DNA of 10,759 nucleotides from JBOHRE01 sp050732635 (GCA_050732635.1 JBOHRE010000105.1:1-10759); one strand, 5' to 3'; counted from the first letter of the stretch, positions 1 to 7,219 are shown. Notes: generated from the letters alone by a model not told the origin. Translations and numbers: made by a program.

Positions 1-2
1 AT

Positions 3-1499
3 CCGGACGCCTGCTCGGCGCCCGCGAGCAACGTGGCCGGGCCGCGGCTGCGCGTCGTCGCCACCAACGACTTCCACGGCCGGCTGCAACCGGAGCGGCC
101 GTCATGGAGCGCTGGCCGTCCGGTCGGCGGCGCGGCCGCACTGGCGGCCTACTTCGACTGCGAGCGTAGCGGCTTCGGCGGTGCCACCATCCTGCTCGAC
201 GGCGGCGATGTCATGCAGGGAACGCCGATCTCCAACCTCACTGAGGGCCGCTCCGCCGTCGACTACTACAATGCCGTCGGCTATGCGGCCGCGGCGATCG
301 GCAACCACGAGCTCGACTGGGGCGTTGACGTGCTGCGCCAACGCATGGCCCAGGCGGAGTTCGCGTGGCTGGCCGCCAACCTGGTCGTCACGGGCACCGA
401 CACCACGCCGTCGTGGGTCGAGTCGGTGAGGCTGGTCACGGTCGAGCCCGGGCTCGATGTGGGCGTGATCGGTCTGATCACGGAGGAGACGCGCACCGCG
501 ACACGCCCCTCCACGATCGCCGGTCTGGATTTCCTCGCTGGCGCGGCCGTGATCGATCGCTGGGTGCCGGAGCTGCGCCGGCAGGGCGCCGAGTTCGTCG
601 CCGTGGTCGCGCACGCCGGCGTCGACTGCGACGACAGCGGCTGCGCGGGCGAGCTCATCGACTGGGCGCGCACCGCGCGCGAGCGGCCCGACATCATTGT
701 CGGCGGCCACACGTCGTACCGCGGCAGCCTCAGCGTGAACGGCATCCCCGTCGTTCAGACCGGCTCCTACGGAACCAGCTACGGCGTCGTCGATCTGGCG
801 CGGGTCGCGCCCGACAGCACGCTGAGCGCCAGCCGCCTGGTCACACCGTTCGCCGACGCGATCACACCCGACGCCGCTGTCGCGGCGCTCGTCGAGCGCT
901 ACGTCGCCGAGATCGGCAGCGTGGTGAACCGACCGGTGACCACGCTCGCCGAGCCGATCCCGCGCTCCGGACTGGCGTCGGCCATGGGGCCACTCATCGC
1001 CGATGCCATGCGCGCGGCGACCGGCGCCGACATCGCCATCATGAACGCCGGCGGCGTGCGTGCCGGCCTCGACGCGGGGCCCGTGACCTGGTCCGACCTG
1101 CACCTGGTTCAGCCCTTCGGCAATCAGCTCGTGGTGCTAAGGCTGACCGGCGCACAGCTTCGCGAGACGATCGAGTTCGTGCTCGCCGGCGATCGCCCGA
1201 ACGCCCACGTGAGCGGCCTGCACGCCGTCTACGACGCCGATCGACCGCCGGGGCAGCGCCTGCTCACACTGACGCTCGCCGACGACCGCGACATCCGCAA
1301 CGATGCCGATTACGATGTCGTCGTCAACGACTTCATGGCCGAGGGCGGTGACGGGTTCGGCATGCTGCAACGCACGCGTTCCCGAAGCAACACCGGCGTC
1401 GTCGACCTGGACGCACTCGTCGATTACCTGGAATCGCTGCCGCGCCCGGTCCGCTTCCGCGCCGAGCCGCGGCTGCGGCCGATCACGCCAGCCGGCTGA
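3..1499 (+). CDS. 5'-nucleotidase / metallophosphoesterase, 5'-partial
   Basis: Calcineurin-like metallophosphatase joined to a 5'-nucleotidase C-terminal domain, the UshA/CD73 architecture that removes phosphate from nucleoside 5'-monophosphates (and often other nucleotides), usually outside the cytoplasm. Numbering from the GTG at 33, the metal motifs are D13/H15 (NDFHG), D59 (GGD), N91-H92 (GNHE), H194 (AHAG) and H226 (GGHT). The C-terminal domain shows the NAGGVR motif at 338-343 and GGDGF at 438-442, the nucleotide-binding signature. The reading frame stays open to the left edge of the window with no stop, and no signal peptide lies after position 33. The real start and the export signal are therefore probably outside the window, and GTG 33 is only the first in-frame candidate. 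Oddity: the family's usual GGHTH (GHSQ in UshA, GHSN in CD73) reads GGHTS, with Ser228 at a metal-ligand position. The next gene is adenosine deaminase, which suggests AMP as a physiological substrate (inference). A cyclic-nucleotide phosphodiesterase/nucleotidase is the main alternative. Confidence 0.9.
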   Translation, partial: PDACSAPASNVAGPRLRVVATNDFHGRLQPERPSWSAGRPVGGAAALAAYFDCERSGFGGATILLDGGDVMQGTPISNLTEGRSAVDYYNAVGYAAAAIGNHELDWGVDVLRQRMAQAEFAWLAANLVVTGTDTTPSWVESVRLVTVEPGLDVGVIGLITEETRTATRPSTIAGLDFLAGAAVIDRWVPELRRQGAEFVAVVAHAGVDCDDSGCAGELIDWARTARERPDIIVGGHTSYRGSLSVNGIPVVQTGSYGTSYGVVDLARVAPDSTLSASRLVTPFADAITPDAAVAALVERYVAEIGSVVNRPVTTLAEPIPRSGLASAMGPLIADAMRAATGADIAIMNAGGVRAGLDAGPVTWSDLHLVQPFGNQLVVLRLTGAQLRETIEFVLAGDRPNAHVSGLHAVYDADRPPGQRLLTLTLADDRDIRNDADYDVVVNDFMAEGGDGFGMLQRTRSRSNTGVVDLDALVDYLESLPRPVRFRAEPRLRPITPAG

Positions 1500-1503
1500 A
1501 GGA
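1498..1503 (+). promoter_or_regulatory. Ribosome-binding site of adenosine deaminase
   Basis: GAAGGA lies five bases before the ATG at 1509 and overlaps the TGA stop of the nucleotidase at 1497-1499. This supports the chosen start and implies translational coupling between the two genes. Confidence 0.7.
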
Positions 1504-1508
1504 CTGGA

Positions 1509-2564
1509 ATGCCCCACCCCACACGCGAGCTGCTGCGGCGGCTGCCGAAGACCGACCTGCACGTGCATCTCGATGGCAGCGTGCGACCGGAGACGCTGAT
1601 CGAGCTGGCCGACGAGCAGGGCGTCGCCCTGCCCCAGCGTGATGCGAAACGCCTGCGTGAGTACATGCACGTGAGGGATGCGCGCAATCTCGTCGACTAC
1701 CTCGAGCGCTTCGACGTCACGCTGTCCGTCATGCAGACGCCCGACGCGCTCGAGCGCATTGCCTACGAGCTGGCCGAGGATGCCGCCGCCGAGAACGTGC
1801 GCTACATGGAAGTGCGCTACTCGCCGGTGCTGAACACGCGAGCCGGCGTGCCGCTCACCGAAACAGTCGACGCGCCGGTGCGCGGGCTACGCCGCGCCGA
1901 GCAGGAGTTCGGCATCCGAACCGGCGTCATCATTTGCGGCATCCGCAACATGAGCCCCGAGACATCGCAGGATCTGGCGGAGCTGACCGTGGCGTTCAAG
2001 AACCGCGGCGTCGTCGCCTTCGACCTGGCCGGCGCCGAGTACAACTACCCGGCCAAGAAGCACAAGGAGGCGTTCTATCTGGTCATCAACCAGAACATGG
2101 CAACAACAATCCACGCGGGCGAAGCGTATGGCGCCGAGTCGATCCATCAGGCTCTGCACTACTGCAAGGCGAATCGAATCGGGCACGGCACGCGACTCTT
2201 CGAGGATCCCGAGCTGATGCAGTACGTGAACGACTTCCGTATCCCGATCGAGATCTGCCTCACGTCCAATGTGCAGACGCGAGCGGTGCCGAGCTTTGCC
2301 GAGCACCCGCTCCGCCTCTACTACGACGAGGGCATCGTCGTCACTCTGAACACCGACAACCGCCTGATGAGCGCGACGACGGTTACCGAGGAGTACTGGC
2401 GCGCCCACCAGCACCTGGACTTCACCTGGGAGGAGCTGTGCGACATCGCGCTCATGGGATTCCAGAGCGCATTTCTCTCTTACAGCGACAAGGCAGCGTT
2501 GGTCGCAGAGGTGAGCGAGGAGATCGCGGCACTCTCCGCCGAACTCACGGCAAGCGCGCGCTGA
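1509..2564 (+). CDS. add: Adenosine deaminase
   Basis: Zinc-dependent TIM-barrel hydrolase of the amidohydrolase superfamily, converting adenosine (and deoxyadenosine) to inosine plus ammonia in purine salvage. It is 351 residues long, normal for the family, with no signal peptide, so it is expected in the cytoplasm. Zinc ligands are H18 and H20 (DLHVHLDGS), H202 (HAGE) and D283 (NTD). The catalytic acid is E205 and the assisting His is H226 (RIGHGTRL). The second Asp of the classical NTDDP motif is Asn284 here (NTDNRLMS). I recall this variant from several bacterial adenosine deaminases, so activity is still expected, though a related deaminase specificity (adenine or a modified nucleoside) cannot be excluded by eye. 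The GAAGGA site before the ATG and the 9-base gap after the nucleotidase point to one transcript, giving a route from nucleotide to inosine. A nucleoside transporter linking the two compartments is not in the window. Confidence 0.95.
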   Translation: MPHPTRELLRRLPKTDLHVHLDGSVRPETLIELADEQGVALPQRDAKRLREYMHVRDARNLVDYLERFDVTLSVMQTPDALERIAYELAEDAAAENVRYMEVRYSPVLNTRAGVPLTETVDAPVRGLRRAEQEFGIRTGVIICGIRNMSPETSQDLAELTVAFKNRGVVAFDLAGAEYNYPAKKHKEAFYLVINQNMATTIHAGEAYGAESIHQALHYCKANRIGHGTRLFEDPELMQYVNDFRIPIEICLTSNVQTRAVPSFAEHPLRLYYDEGIVVTLNTDNRLMSATTVTEEYWRAHQHLDFTWEELCDIALMGFQSAFLSYSDKAALVAEVSEEIAALSAELTASAR

Positions 2565-2592
2565 TGGCCTGATCCCTGCACCGTCGCGCGCG

Positions 2593-2600
2593 TACCTTTG
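2593..2600 (+). promoter_or_regulatory. TAnnTTTG-type promoter element of the small membrane protein
   Basis: TACCTTTG (followed by C) ends 15 bases before the ATG at 2615 and just before the ribosome-binding site GAGGAGAG at 2602-2609. It fits the -7 element TAnnTTTG of Bacteroidota housekeeping promoters. No convincing TTG is seen about 20 bases upstream. The same nine bases precede the TonB-dependent receptor gene on the other strand. If used, the transcript would start only a few bases before or inside the ribosome-binding site, giving a very short leader. Confidence 0.45.
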
Positions 2601-2614
2601 CGAGGAGAGCGCGC

Positions 2615-2812
2615 ATGAGCACAACACCTCCGCCACCCCCGCCGCCATCCGATCGACCAGCGCCACCGCCGCCCCCAGACAGCACGCCGCCAACGGAAGT
2701 GACAGCCAAGGGCCGGCTCAGCGGCGTGCTCAAAGGCGTCGGCTGCCTGATCGCTGCCATCATCGTGTTGCTGCTCGCGATGATGTTCGGCGTGCTCGAC
2801 CTGGTCTTCTGA
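2615..2812 (+). CDS. Small proline-rich single-pass membrane protein
   Basis: I do not recognise a named family. The 65-residue product has an extremely proline-rich head (15 Pro among the first 26 residues, with runs of seven and five), a short basic linker (K32, R34, K40) and a hydrophobic segment from about residue 42 to the end that fits one membrane span. The basic residues before the span predict the proline tail on the cytoplasmic side. The ATG has a good ribosome-binding site, GAGGAGAG at 2602-2609, five bases upstream, and a promoter-like TACCTTTG just before that. It begins 50 bases after adenosine deaminase on the same strand and stops 12 bases before the end of the convergent dehydrogenase gene. 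Its own promoter word suggests it is not merely the tail of the nucleotidase operon. An open frame on the opposite strand across this region has no ribosome-binding site and reads as a shadow of the CCN repeats. The coding call rests on the regulatory sites and the membrane span, not on homology. Confidence 0.62.
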   Translation: MSTTPPPPPPPSDRPAPPPPPDSTPPTEVTAKGRLSGVLKGVGCLIAAIIVLLLAMMFGVLDLVF

Positions 2813-2824
2813 GGAGCTACGTGA

Positions 2825-3682
2825 CTAGCTGCGCCGCCCCTTCACCTCGCGCATCAGCGCCTTCACCTCCTCGCGGGGGCGGCGGCTGAGGCCGCTGAAC
2901 TGGCCACCCGACGCGAGCCAGCCGCCTCCGTCGATCGTGACGCACTCGCCCGTGATGTAGGGCGCAGCGTCGCTGATCAGGAACGCGGCCAGCTCCGCGA
3001 GCTCGGCGGGATCACCGAAGCGGTCGGCCGGGATGCGTGCTCGTGCCGCTGCTTCGACCCCCGCTGTCGGCATGAGTCGCGACCATGCGCCCTCGGTCGG
3101 AAACGGTCCCGGCGCGATGGCATTCACGCGGATCCCATACGTTGCCCATTCCACGGCCAGTGACCGCGTCAGCGCCAGCACGCCCGCCTTGGCCGCGGCG
3201 GAGGGCAGCACGAAGGGCGAGCCGGTCCACGCGTACGTCGCCAGGATGCTGAGGATGCTGCCGCCGCCGCGCTCGATCATGCCGCGCGCGACCGCGCGCG
3301 TCGCGTTGAACGCGCCGTAGAGCACGATCTTCACCACGGCATCGAACGCGTTCGGTGACAACTCCTCCGATGGCGCGAGGAAGTTGCCGGCCGCGTTGTT
3401 GACCAGCGCGTCGACCCGGCCCCAGCGCGCTTCCACGGCAGCGACCCAGTGCTCCATCTGCGCGGCATCCCGTACGTCGGCAGCCAGCGCGAGGCGCCGA
3501 TCCAGGTCGGCTGAAATGTCGGGCAGCGCCCGCTCCAGCCGCTGCTCGCTGCGGCCGCAGATGGCGACGCGCGCGCCGAGCTGTGCGAAGCGCCGCGCCA
3601 TGTGCAGCCCGAGCCCGGAGCCGCCGCCGGTCACCAGGACCACGCGATCCGCCAACGCGTCGGCCGCGAGTACAGTTCTCAC
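2825..3682 (-). CDS. SDR oxidoreductase, 2,4-dienoyl-CoA reductase type
   Basis: Classical short-chain dehydrogenase/reductase with a Rossmann fold, expected in the cytoplasm. From the GTG at 3682 it has 285 residues: cofactor motif TGGGSGLG at 18-25, NNAAGN at 95-100 and PGPFPTEGAW at 191-200. The usual YxxxK is absent. At that place the protein reads SAAAK (S161, K165), with a tyrosine 11 residues earlier (Y150 in ATYAWTGSP). This Tyr/Ser/Lys spacing is that of mitochondrial and peroxisomal 2,4-dienoyl-CoA reductases (Tyr199, Ser210 and Lys214 in the human enzyme), which use NADPH to reduce dienoyl-CoA intermediates in beta-oxidation of unsaturated fatty acids. The substrate here is therefore inferred to be an enoyl or dienoyl thioester. 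A longer frame begins at GTG 3706, but the strong AAGGAGGG at 3686-3693 lies inside it and directly serves GTG 3682, so I chose the shorter form. The gene lies behind the receptor's terminator and converges with the small membrane-protein gene. Confidence 0.92.
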   Translation of the reverse strand: MRTVLAADALADRVVLVTGGGSGLGLHMARRFAQLGARVAICGRSEQRLERALPDISADLDRRLALAADVRDAAQMEHWVAAVEARWGRVDALVNNAAGNFLAPSEELSPNAFDAVVKIVLYGAFNATRAVARGMIERGGGSILSILATYAWTGSPFVLPSAAAKAGVLALTRSLAVEWATYGIRVNAIAPGPFPTEGAWSRLMPTAGVEAAARARIPADRFGDPAELAELAAFLISDAAPYITGECVTIDGGGWLASGGQFSGLSRRPREEVKALMREVKGRRS

Positions 3683-3685
3683 GAT

Positions 3686-3693
3686 CCCTCCTT
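3686..3693 (-). promoter_or_regulatory. Strong ribosome-binding site deciding the SDR start
   Basis: Read on the minus strand, AAGGAGGG sits 3 bases before GTG 3682 (4 bases from the AAGGAGG core). Upstream in-frame GTG codons at 3706 and 3697 would place this site inside the coding sequence, so 3682 is preferred. Confidence 0.75.
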
Positions 3694-3712
3694 CCACAAC
3701 AGGCACACAGAA

Positions 3713-3740
3713 GGGGCAGAACCCAGCCGGGTCCTGCCCC
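3713..3740 (-). terminator. Rho-independent terminator of the TonB-dependent receptor gene
   Basis: On the minus strand the sequence reads GGGGCAGGACCC, loop GGCT, GGGTTCTGCCCC. This forms a 12-bp stem with one G-U wobble and a four-base loop, followed by a weak U-rich tail (UUCUGUG). On the plus strand the wobble becomes an A/C mismatch, so the hairpin is best formed in minus-strand RNA. It lies 23 bases beyond the receptor's stop codon and 30 bases before the SDR start. Confidence 0.75.
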
Positions 3741-3763
3741 CAAAATGCCTCGCCTTCAGTGCG

Positions 3764-6700
3764 CTAGAACGAGTAGCGTACGCCGAACTGCATCAGCCAG
3801 CGCGAGCCGTACGTGCCGAAGTCGATCAGGCGCGTCCTCCAGAACTCGTCCATCGACTCGACGCCGGCGCTGCCTTCGTTGCTGGCGAAGCTCGGGAAGC
3901 GGAACGTATAGATCGGCGTCAGGTCATCAGCGCTGACGAAGCGCTCGAAGCGGAGCAGATCCACGGTCCGGAAGCCCGGGTTGTAGCGCAGGCCCCACTC
4001 GGAATTGAGCAGATTCGTGAAGTTGAAGATGTCCAGCGTCAGCTCGACGGCGTTGCGTCGGCCGCCGACGGTGCCGAACAGCTCCTGCGCGAGTCGCAGG
4101 TCGATAACGTGCTCGAAGGGCGTGCGTGATGCGTTGCGCTCGGCATAATTGCCGCGCCGGCCACTCAGGTAGTCGTCACCCGCGATGAACGCCTCGAACG
4201 CCACGCGCTGCTGGTCGGCGGTATAGGTGACGCCTCCGGAGGTGAAATCACGGAACTGCAGGTCGGCCGCGTTCTGCGGCACGTAGGCCAGCGGCGACGT
4301 TCCGGAGCCTTCGCCCGTGAAGCCGAAGTTGTTGCCGATGATGAACGAGTAGGGGCGCCCGGATTCACCGGTGTAGATCGTGGAGATCGTCGTCGCCAGG
4401 TTGTCCAGGAACTCGCGCCGATAGGTGAGCTGGCCGAGCACGCGCTGGCCAATCGACCAGTCGGAGCGGGCGAGCTCGAGGAAATTCAGCCCGTTCACGT
4501 TCTCGTTGAAGCGGAAGGTCGACGCAATCTGATCCGACGTCGCGTCATTCAGCGAGTATGCATCGCCGTACGTGAAGGCGGCACGCGCGCTCAGCGTCCG
4601 ATCGAAGAACTCGCGCTCGACGCTGGCTGTCACGTCGTATGCATAGCCCTCGCTCGTCGAGCCGACCTTGTAGACGCCGTTGCCATAGCGCGGGTCGATC
4701 ACCGTCTGGTTGACGTCGATGCTGTTGAAGAAGCTGTTGTAGCCGTAGTTGTAGATCGGCCGCTGGTCGGGGCCGTTCAGCTGGTCGTTCTGGGGCCTGT
4801 AGTTCAGGTTCTCGATGATGATGTTGTCCAGATTCTTCGTGTACTGCGCCTCCAGCGAGCCGGTGAAGCCATACGGCAGTTGGCCGTCCACACCGATACT
4901 GCCGCGGAAGATCCGCGGGTAGCGGAAATCCTCAGTGAACAGGTCGAGCTCACCCGACGGCCGGTCGGGCAGGTTGAAATCGGCCGCCTCCAGACCATTT
5001 GCCGCATCCGGAATGAACGGGATCGGACTGCCGTCCGGTAGCCTGGTCCGGCTGACGAAGCCAGTCGTCACGCCGTTGTTCGTGTACATCGCCCCCGGAT
5101 AGACGAACGGCACACGACCGGTGAACAGACCCAGGCCGCCACGCAGGACCGCGCTGCGATCCTCGGCAAGGTCGTACGTAAAGCCGAGGCGTGGCGCGAG
5201 GTACGGCAGGGCCTTCGGCGTTTCGCCCGGCGTCGCGCCCTCGAGGTCGTACCCGGCGGCCTGGATGTCGGCCAGCGTGGTGGTGAAGACATCCTCGAAG
5301 AAGCTCGGCTTCGTGGTGATCTTCGGGACGTCCACGCGCAGACCAGCGGTCAGACGGAGCCGGTCCGTCGCCTGGAACTCATCCTGCGCGTAGACGCCGA
5401 TCTGGTACGCCTTGAAGCCGGCCGCTGCACTCGACGCATCGCCGAGCTCGTTATCCACCAGGGAATAGCCGCGGTCGAAGTCCTCCGGCTCGACGAACGG
5501 GACGGTGCCACCCATAGCCGCGGCCAGCTGCTGACAGTACGTCGATGAGCCATTGCCGGCCGCGCAGACGGACTGGAGAAAGTCGTCGACGCTGGCATAC
5601 GTGTACTGACCGAAGTTCTGCCGGATGAAGAGATTGAAGATATCGTAATATTCCAGGTGGCCGCCCACGGTGATGGTGTGGCGGTCACGGAAGAGGTTGA
5701 AGTTGTTGGTGACCGAGAAGATATCCTGGTTCAGGATGTTGCCGGTCGAGAACGGCTCGGAGCCCAGAAAAAAGCTGCCGGAGCCGTCCTCGATCTCGAC
5801 CGAGGGGAACGGATCCCCGGCGAAGCCACGGTCATCGCGCACGAACGTCGCGCCCAGCAGCAGGCGGTTGGCGTAGCTGGTGCCGAAGCGGCTGTGCAGC
5901 TCGAGCGCCGTCGAGTTCGTCGTGTTCGGGAAGACCTCTCGGTTGTTTGAAAAGTTGATGCCGCCGCCACCGCTGCCGAATGCGTCAATGTTGTCGGAAT
6001 GCGAGTAGCTATGCCGTGCCGACAGACGGTGGTCATCGTCGATGTTCCAGTCCAGCTTGGCGAGCAGCTTGTTGTCGTCGAGCGACGAGGCCTGGTCCCG
6101 GAAATCGCCGGCCTCGTAACCGAGCTCCTGGAGCACGACGTCGTGGATCTGCTGTGCGGTCGACGACGGATCCTGGCCGGCATCCCCGAAGTACGGCGTC
6201 GACAGGTACGGACGCGGCGTCTCGGAGCGGAACAGCTCGCCGTTCACGAAGAAGAAGGCCTTGTTGCGCACGATCGGACCGCCGAGGCGGAAGCCGTAGC
6301 GCTGGTTGGTGAAGTCGGGTAGCTCGCGCCGCGGGTTGTCCTCGTCGAACAGGAAGTCGGGACCGGGCGTTTTGCCGGCAAGACTCGGGTTACGCAACTG
6401 GTAGTAGAACGATCCGGTCAGCTCGTTCGTCCCGCTGCGCGTGATCGCGTTGATCGCCCCGCCGGTGAAGCCGCTCTGCGTGACATCGAACGGCGAGATC
6501 GCGATCTGCAGCTGCTCGAGCGCATCGAAGCTGATGGGCGGTGCGCCCGTCTGCCCGCCGTTGGTGCCCTGCGCGGAGAGGCCGAAGACGTCGTTGGTGA
6601 CCACGCCGTCGATGAACAGCCCGTTGTACTCGGCGTTCTGACCAGCGATCGAGATCGCGGCGCCGTCGTCATCCTCGTTGGAGACGAAAGCTTGCGGCGT

Positions 6701-7192
6701 GAGGCGCGCCACATCGACGATCTCGCGGTTCAGCGTCGGCGAGTTCTGGATGGTGGCGGCGTCCACGAGCGTGCTCACGCCACCGGCAACATTCCCGCCG
6801 GCGGCGCCCAGCACCTCCAGCGCCTCGAGCGCGACCGCTTCGGTCGTCAGCTCGAAGTCGACCCTGCGGGTCTCGCCGAGCGCGAGCTGCACGTCCTCCA
6901 CGGTCTCGGCGGCGTAGCCAATACTGCGCGCTTCGATCGTGTAGGGGCCGCCTGGCCGCAAGGCGGGCATGAGATAGCGGCCGTCCGACCGCGTGATGGT
7001 CTGCAGCTGCCGGCCCGTGGGAACGTTGGTGATCAGGATCTCGACGCTGCCCAAGGGGGCGCCGGCCTCATCCGTGACGCGACCGGTCAAGGTGGCCGTC
7101 GTGACGCCCTGCGCGTGCAGTTCGGACGATCCTGCCAGGAGCGACACGACCAAGCTGAGCGCGCAGGCGGTCAGCACCCTCATTCGCGTCAT
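3764..7192 (-). CDS. TonB-dependent outer-membrane receptor, Oar-like
   Basis: Large outer-membrane beta-barrel protein of 1142 residues. From ATG 7192 it shows a signal peptide (MTRMRVLTACALSLVVSLLAG, probable cleavage after HA at 27), a carboxypeptidase-regulatory-like beta-sandwich at about 30-118 (LTGRVTDEAGAPL near 35), then a plug domain at about 136-260 containing IAGQ, NGLFIDG and GGAINAITRSGTNELTG. The rest is a barrel rich in Tyr, Phe and Asn that ends in phenylalanine (FGVRYSF), the assembly signal of outer-membrane proteins. This order matches the Oar/TonB_C-like receptors common in Gemmatimonadota, Acidobacteria and Myxococcota. The ligand cannot be told from sequence, and no clear TonB box is visible. 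One predicted loop carries a close Cys pair (CAAGNGSSTYC), possibly a disulfide. A longer frame to 7324 exists, but it lacks a ribosome-binding site and would bury the signal peptide. ATG 7192 has GGAGG at 7199-7203, six bases upstream. There is no SusD-like or TonB/ExbBD partner nearby, so it appears to be a single-gene unit with its own promoter and terminator. Confidence 0.93.
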   Translation of the reverse strand: MTRMRVLTACALSLVVSLLAGSSELHAQGVTTATLTGRVTDEAGAPLGSVEILITNVPTGRQLQTITRSDGRYLMPALRPGGPYTIEARSIGYAAETVEDVQLALGETRRVDFELTTEAVALEALEVLGAAGGNVAGGVSTLVDAATIQNSPTLNREIVDVARLTPQAFVSNEDDDGAAISIAGQNAEYNGLFIDGVVTNDVFGLSAQGTNGGQTGAPPISFDALEQLQIAISPFDVTQSGFTGGAINAITRSGTNELTGSFYYQLRNPSLAGKTPGPDFLFDEDNPRRELPDFTNQRYGFRLGGPIVRNKAFFFVNGELFRSETPRPYLSTPYFGDAGQDPSSTAQQIHDVVLQELGYEAGDFRDQASSLDDNKLLAKLDWNIDDDHRLSARHSYSHSDNIDAFGSGGGGINFSNNREVFPNTTNSTALELHSRFGTSYANRLLLGATFVRDDRGFAGDPFPSVEIEDGSGSFFLGSEPFSTGNILNQDIFSVTNNFNLFRDRHTITVGGHLEYYDIFNLFIRQNFGQYTYASVDDFLQSVCAAGNGSSTYCQQLAAAMGGTVPFVEPEDFDRGYSLVDNELGDASSAAAGFKAYQIGVYAQDEFQATDRLRLTAGLRVDVPKITTKPSFFEDVFTTTLADIQAAGYDLEGATPGETPKALPYLAPRLGFTYDLAEDRSAVLRGGLGLFTGRVPFVYPGAMYTNNGVTTGFVSRTRLPDGSPIPFIPDAANGLEAADFNLPDRPSGELDLFTEDFRYPRIFRGSIGVDGQLPYGFTGSLEAQYTKNLDNIIIENLNYRPQNDQLNGPDQRPIYNYGYNSFFNSIDVNQTVIDPRYGNGVYKVGSTSEGYAYDVTASVEREFFDRTLSARAAFTYGDAYSLNDATSDQIASTFRFNENVNGLNFLELARSDWSIGQRVLGQLTYRREFLDNLATTISTIYTGESGRPYSFIIGNNFGFTGEGSGTSPLAYVPQNAADLQFRDFTSGGVTYTADQQRVAFEAFIAGDDYLSGRRGNYAERNASRTPFEHVIDLRLAQELFGTVGGRRNAVELTLDIFNFTNLLNSEWGLRYNPGFRTVDLLRFERFVSADDLTPIYTFRFPSFASNEGSAGVESMDEFWRTRLIDFGTYGSRWLMQFGVRYSF

Positions 7193-7198
7193 GTGAAG

Positions 7199-7203
7199 CC
7201 TCC
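7199..7203 (-). promoter_or_regulatory. Ribosome-binding site of the receptor gene
   Basis: GGAGG on the minus strand, six bases before ATG 7192. It fixes the start of the receptor at the codon that opens the signal peptide, rather than at the longer frame from 7324. Confidence 0.75.
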
Positions 7204-7211
7204 AGTGAGTG

Positions 7212-7219
7212 CAAAGGTA
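7212..7219 (-). promoter_or_regulatory. TAnnTTTG-type promoter element of the receptor gene
   Basis: TACCTTTG (followed by C) on the minus strand, ending 20 bases before ATG 7192 and 8 bases before the ribosome-binding site. It is identical over nine bases to the element before the small membrane-protein gene at 2593-2601. It resembles the Bacteroidota -7 box TAnnTTTG. A matching -33 TTG is not evident; that zone is filled by the inverted repeat at 7220-7242. Confidence 0.5.

Noticed and set aside
102..1103. Long antisense open frames under the nucleotidase, adenosine deaminase and receptor genes.
   Set aside because: They are GC-rich shadow frames with Arg/Ala/Gly-biased composition, no ribosome-binding sites and no recognisable domains, and they lie fully inside well-supported genes.
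2554..2592. GCGCGCG arms flanking the end of adenosine deaminase, considered as its terminator.
   Set aside because: The arms are low-complexity alternating GC with a loop of about 24 bases and no U-run; such pairings are expected by chance at this GC content.
2815..2830. AGCTA/TAGCT inverted repeat between the convergent small gene and the dehydrogenase, considered as a shared terminator.
   Set aside because: The stem is only five base pairs, AT-containing and without a following U-run on either strand.
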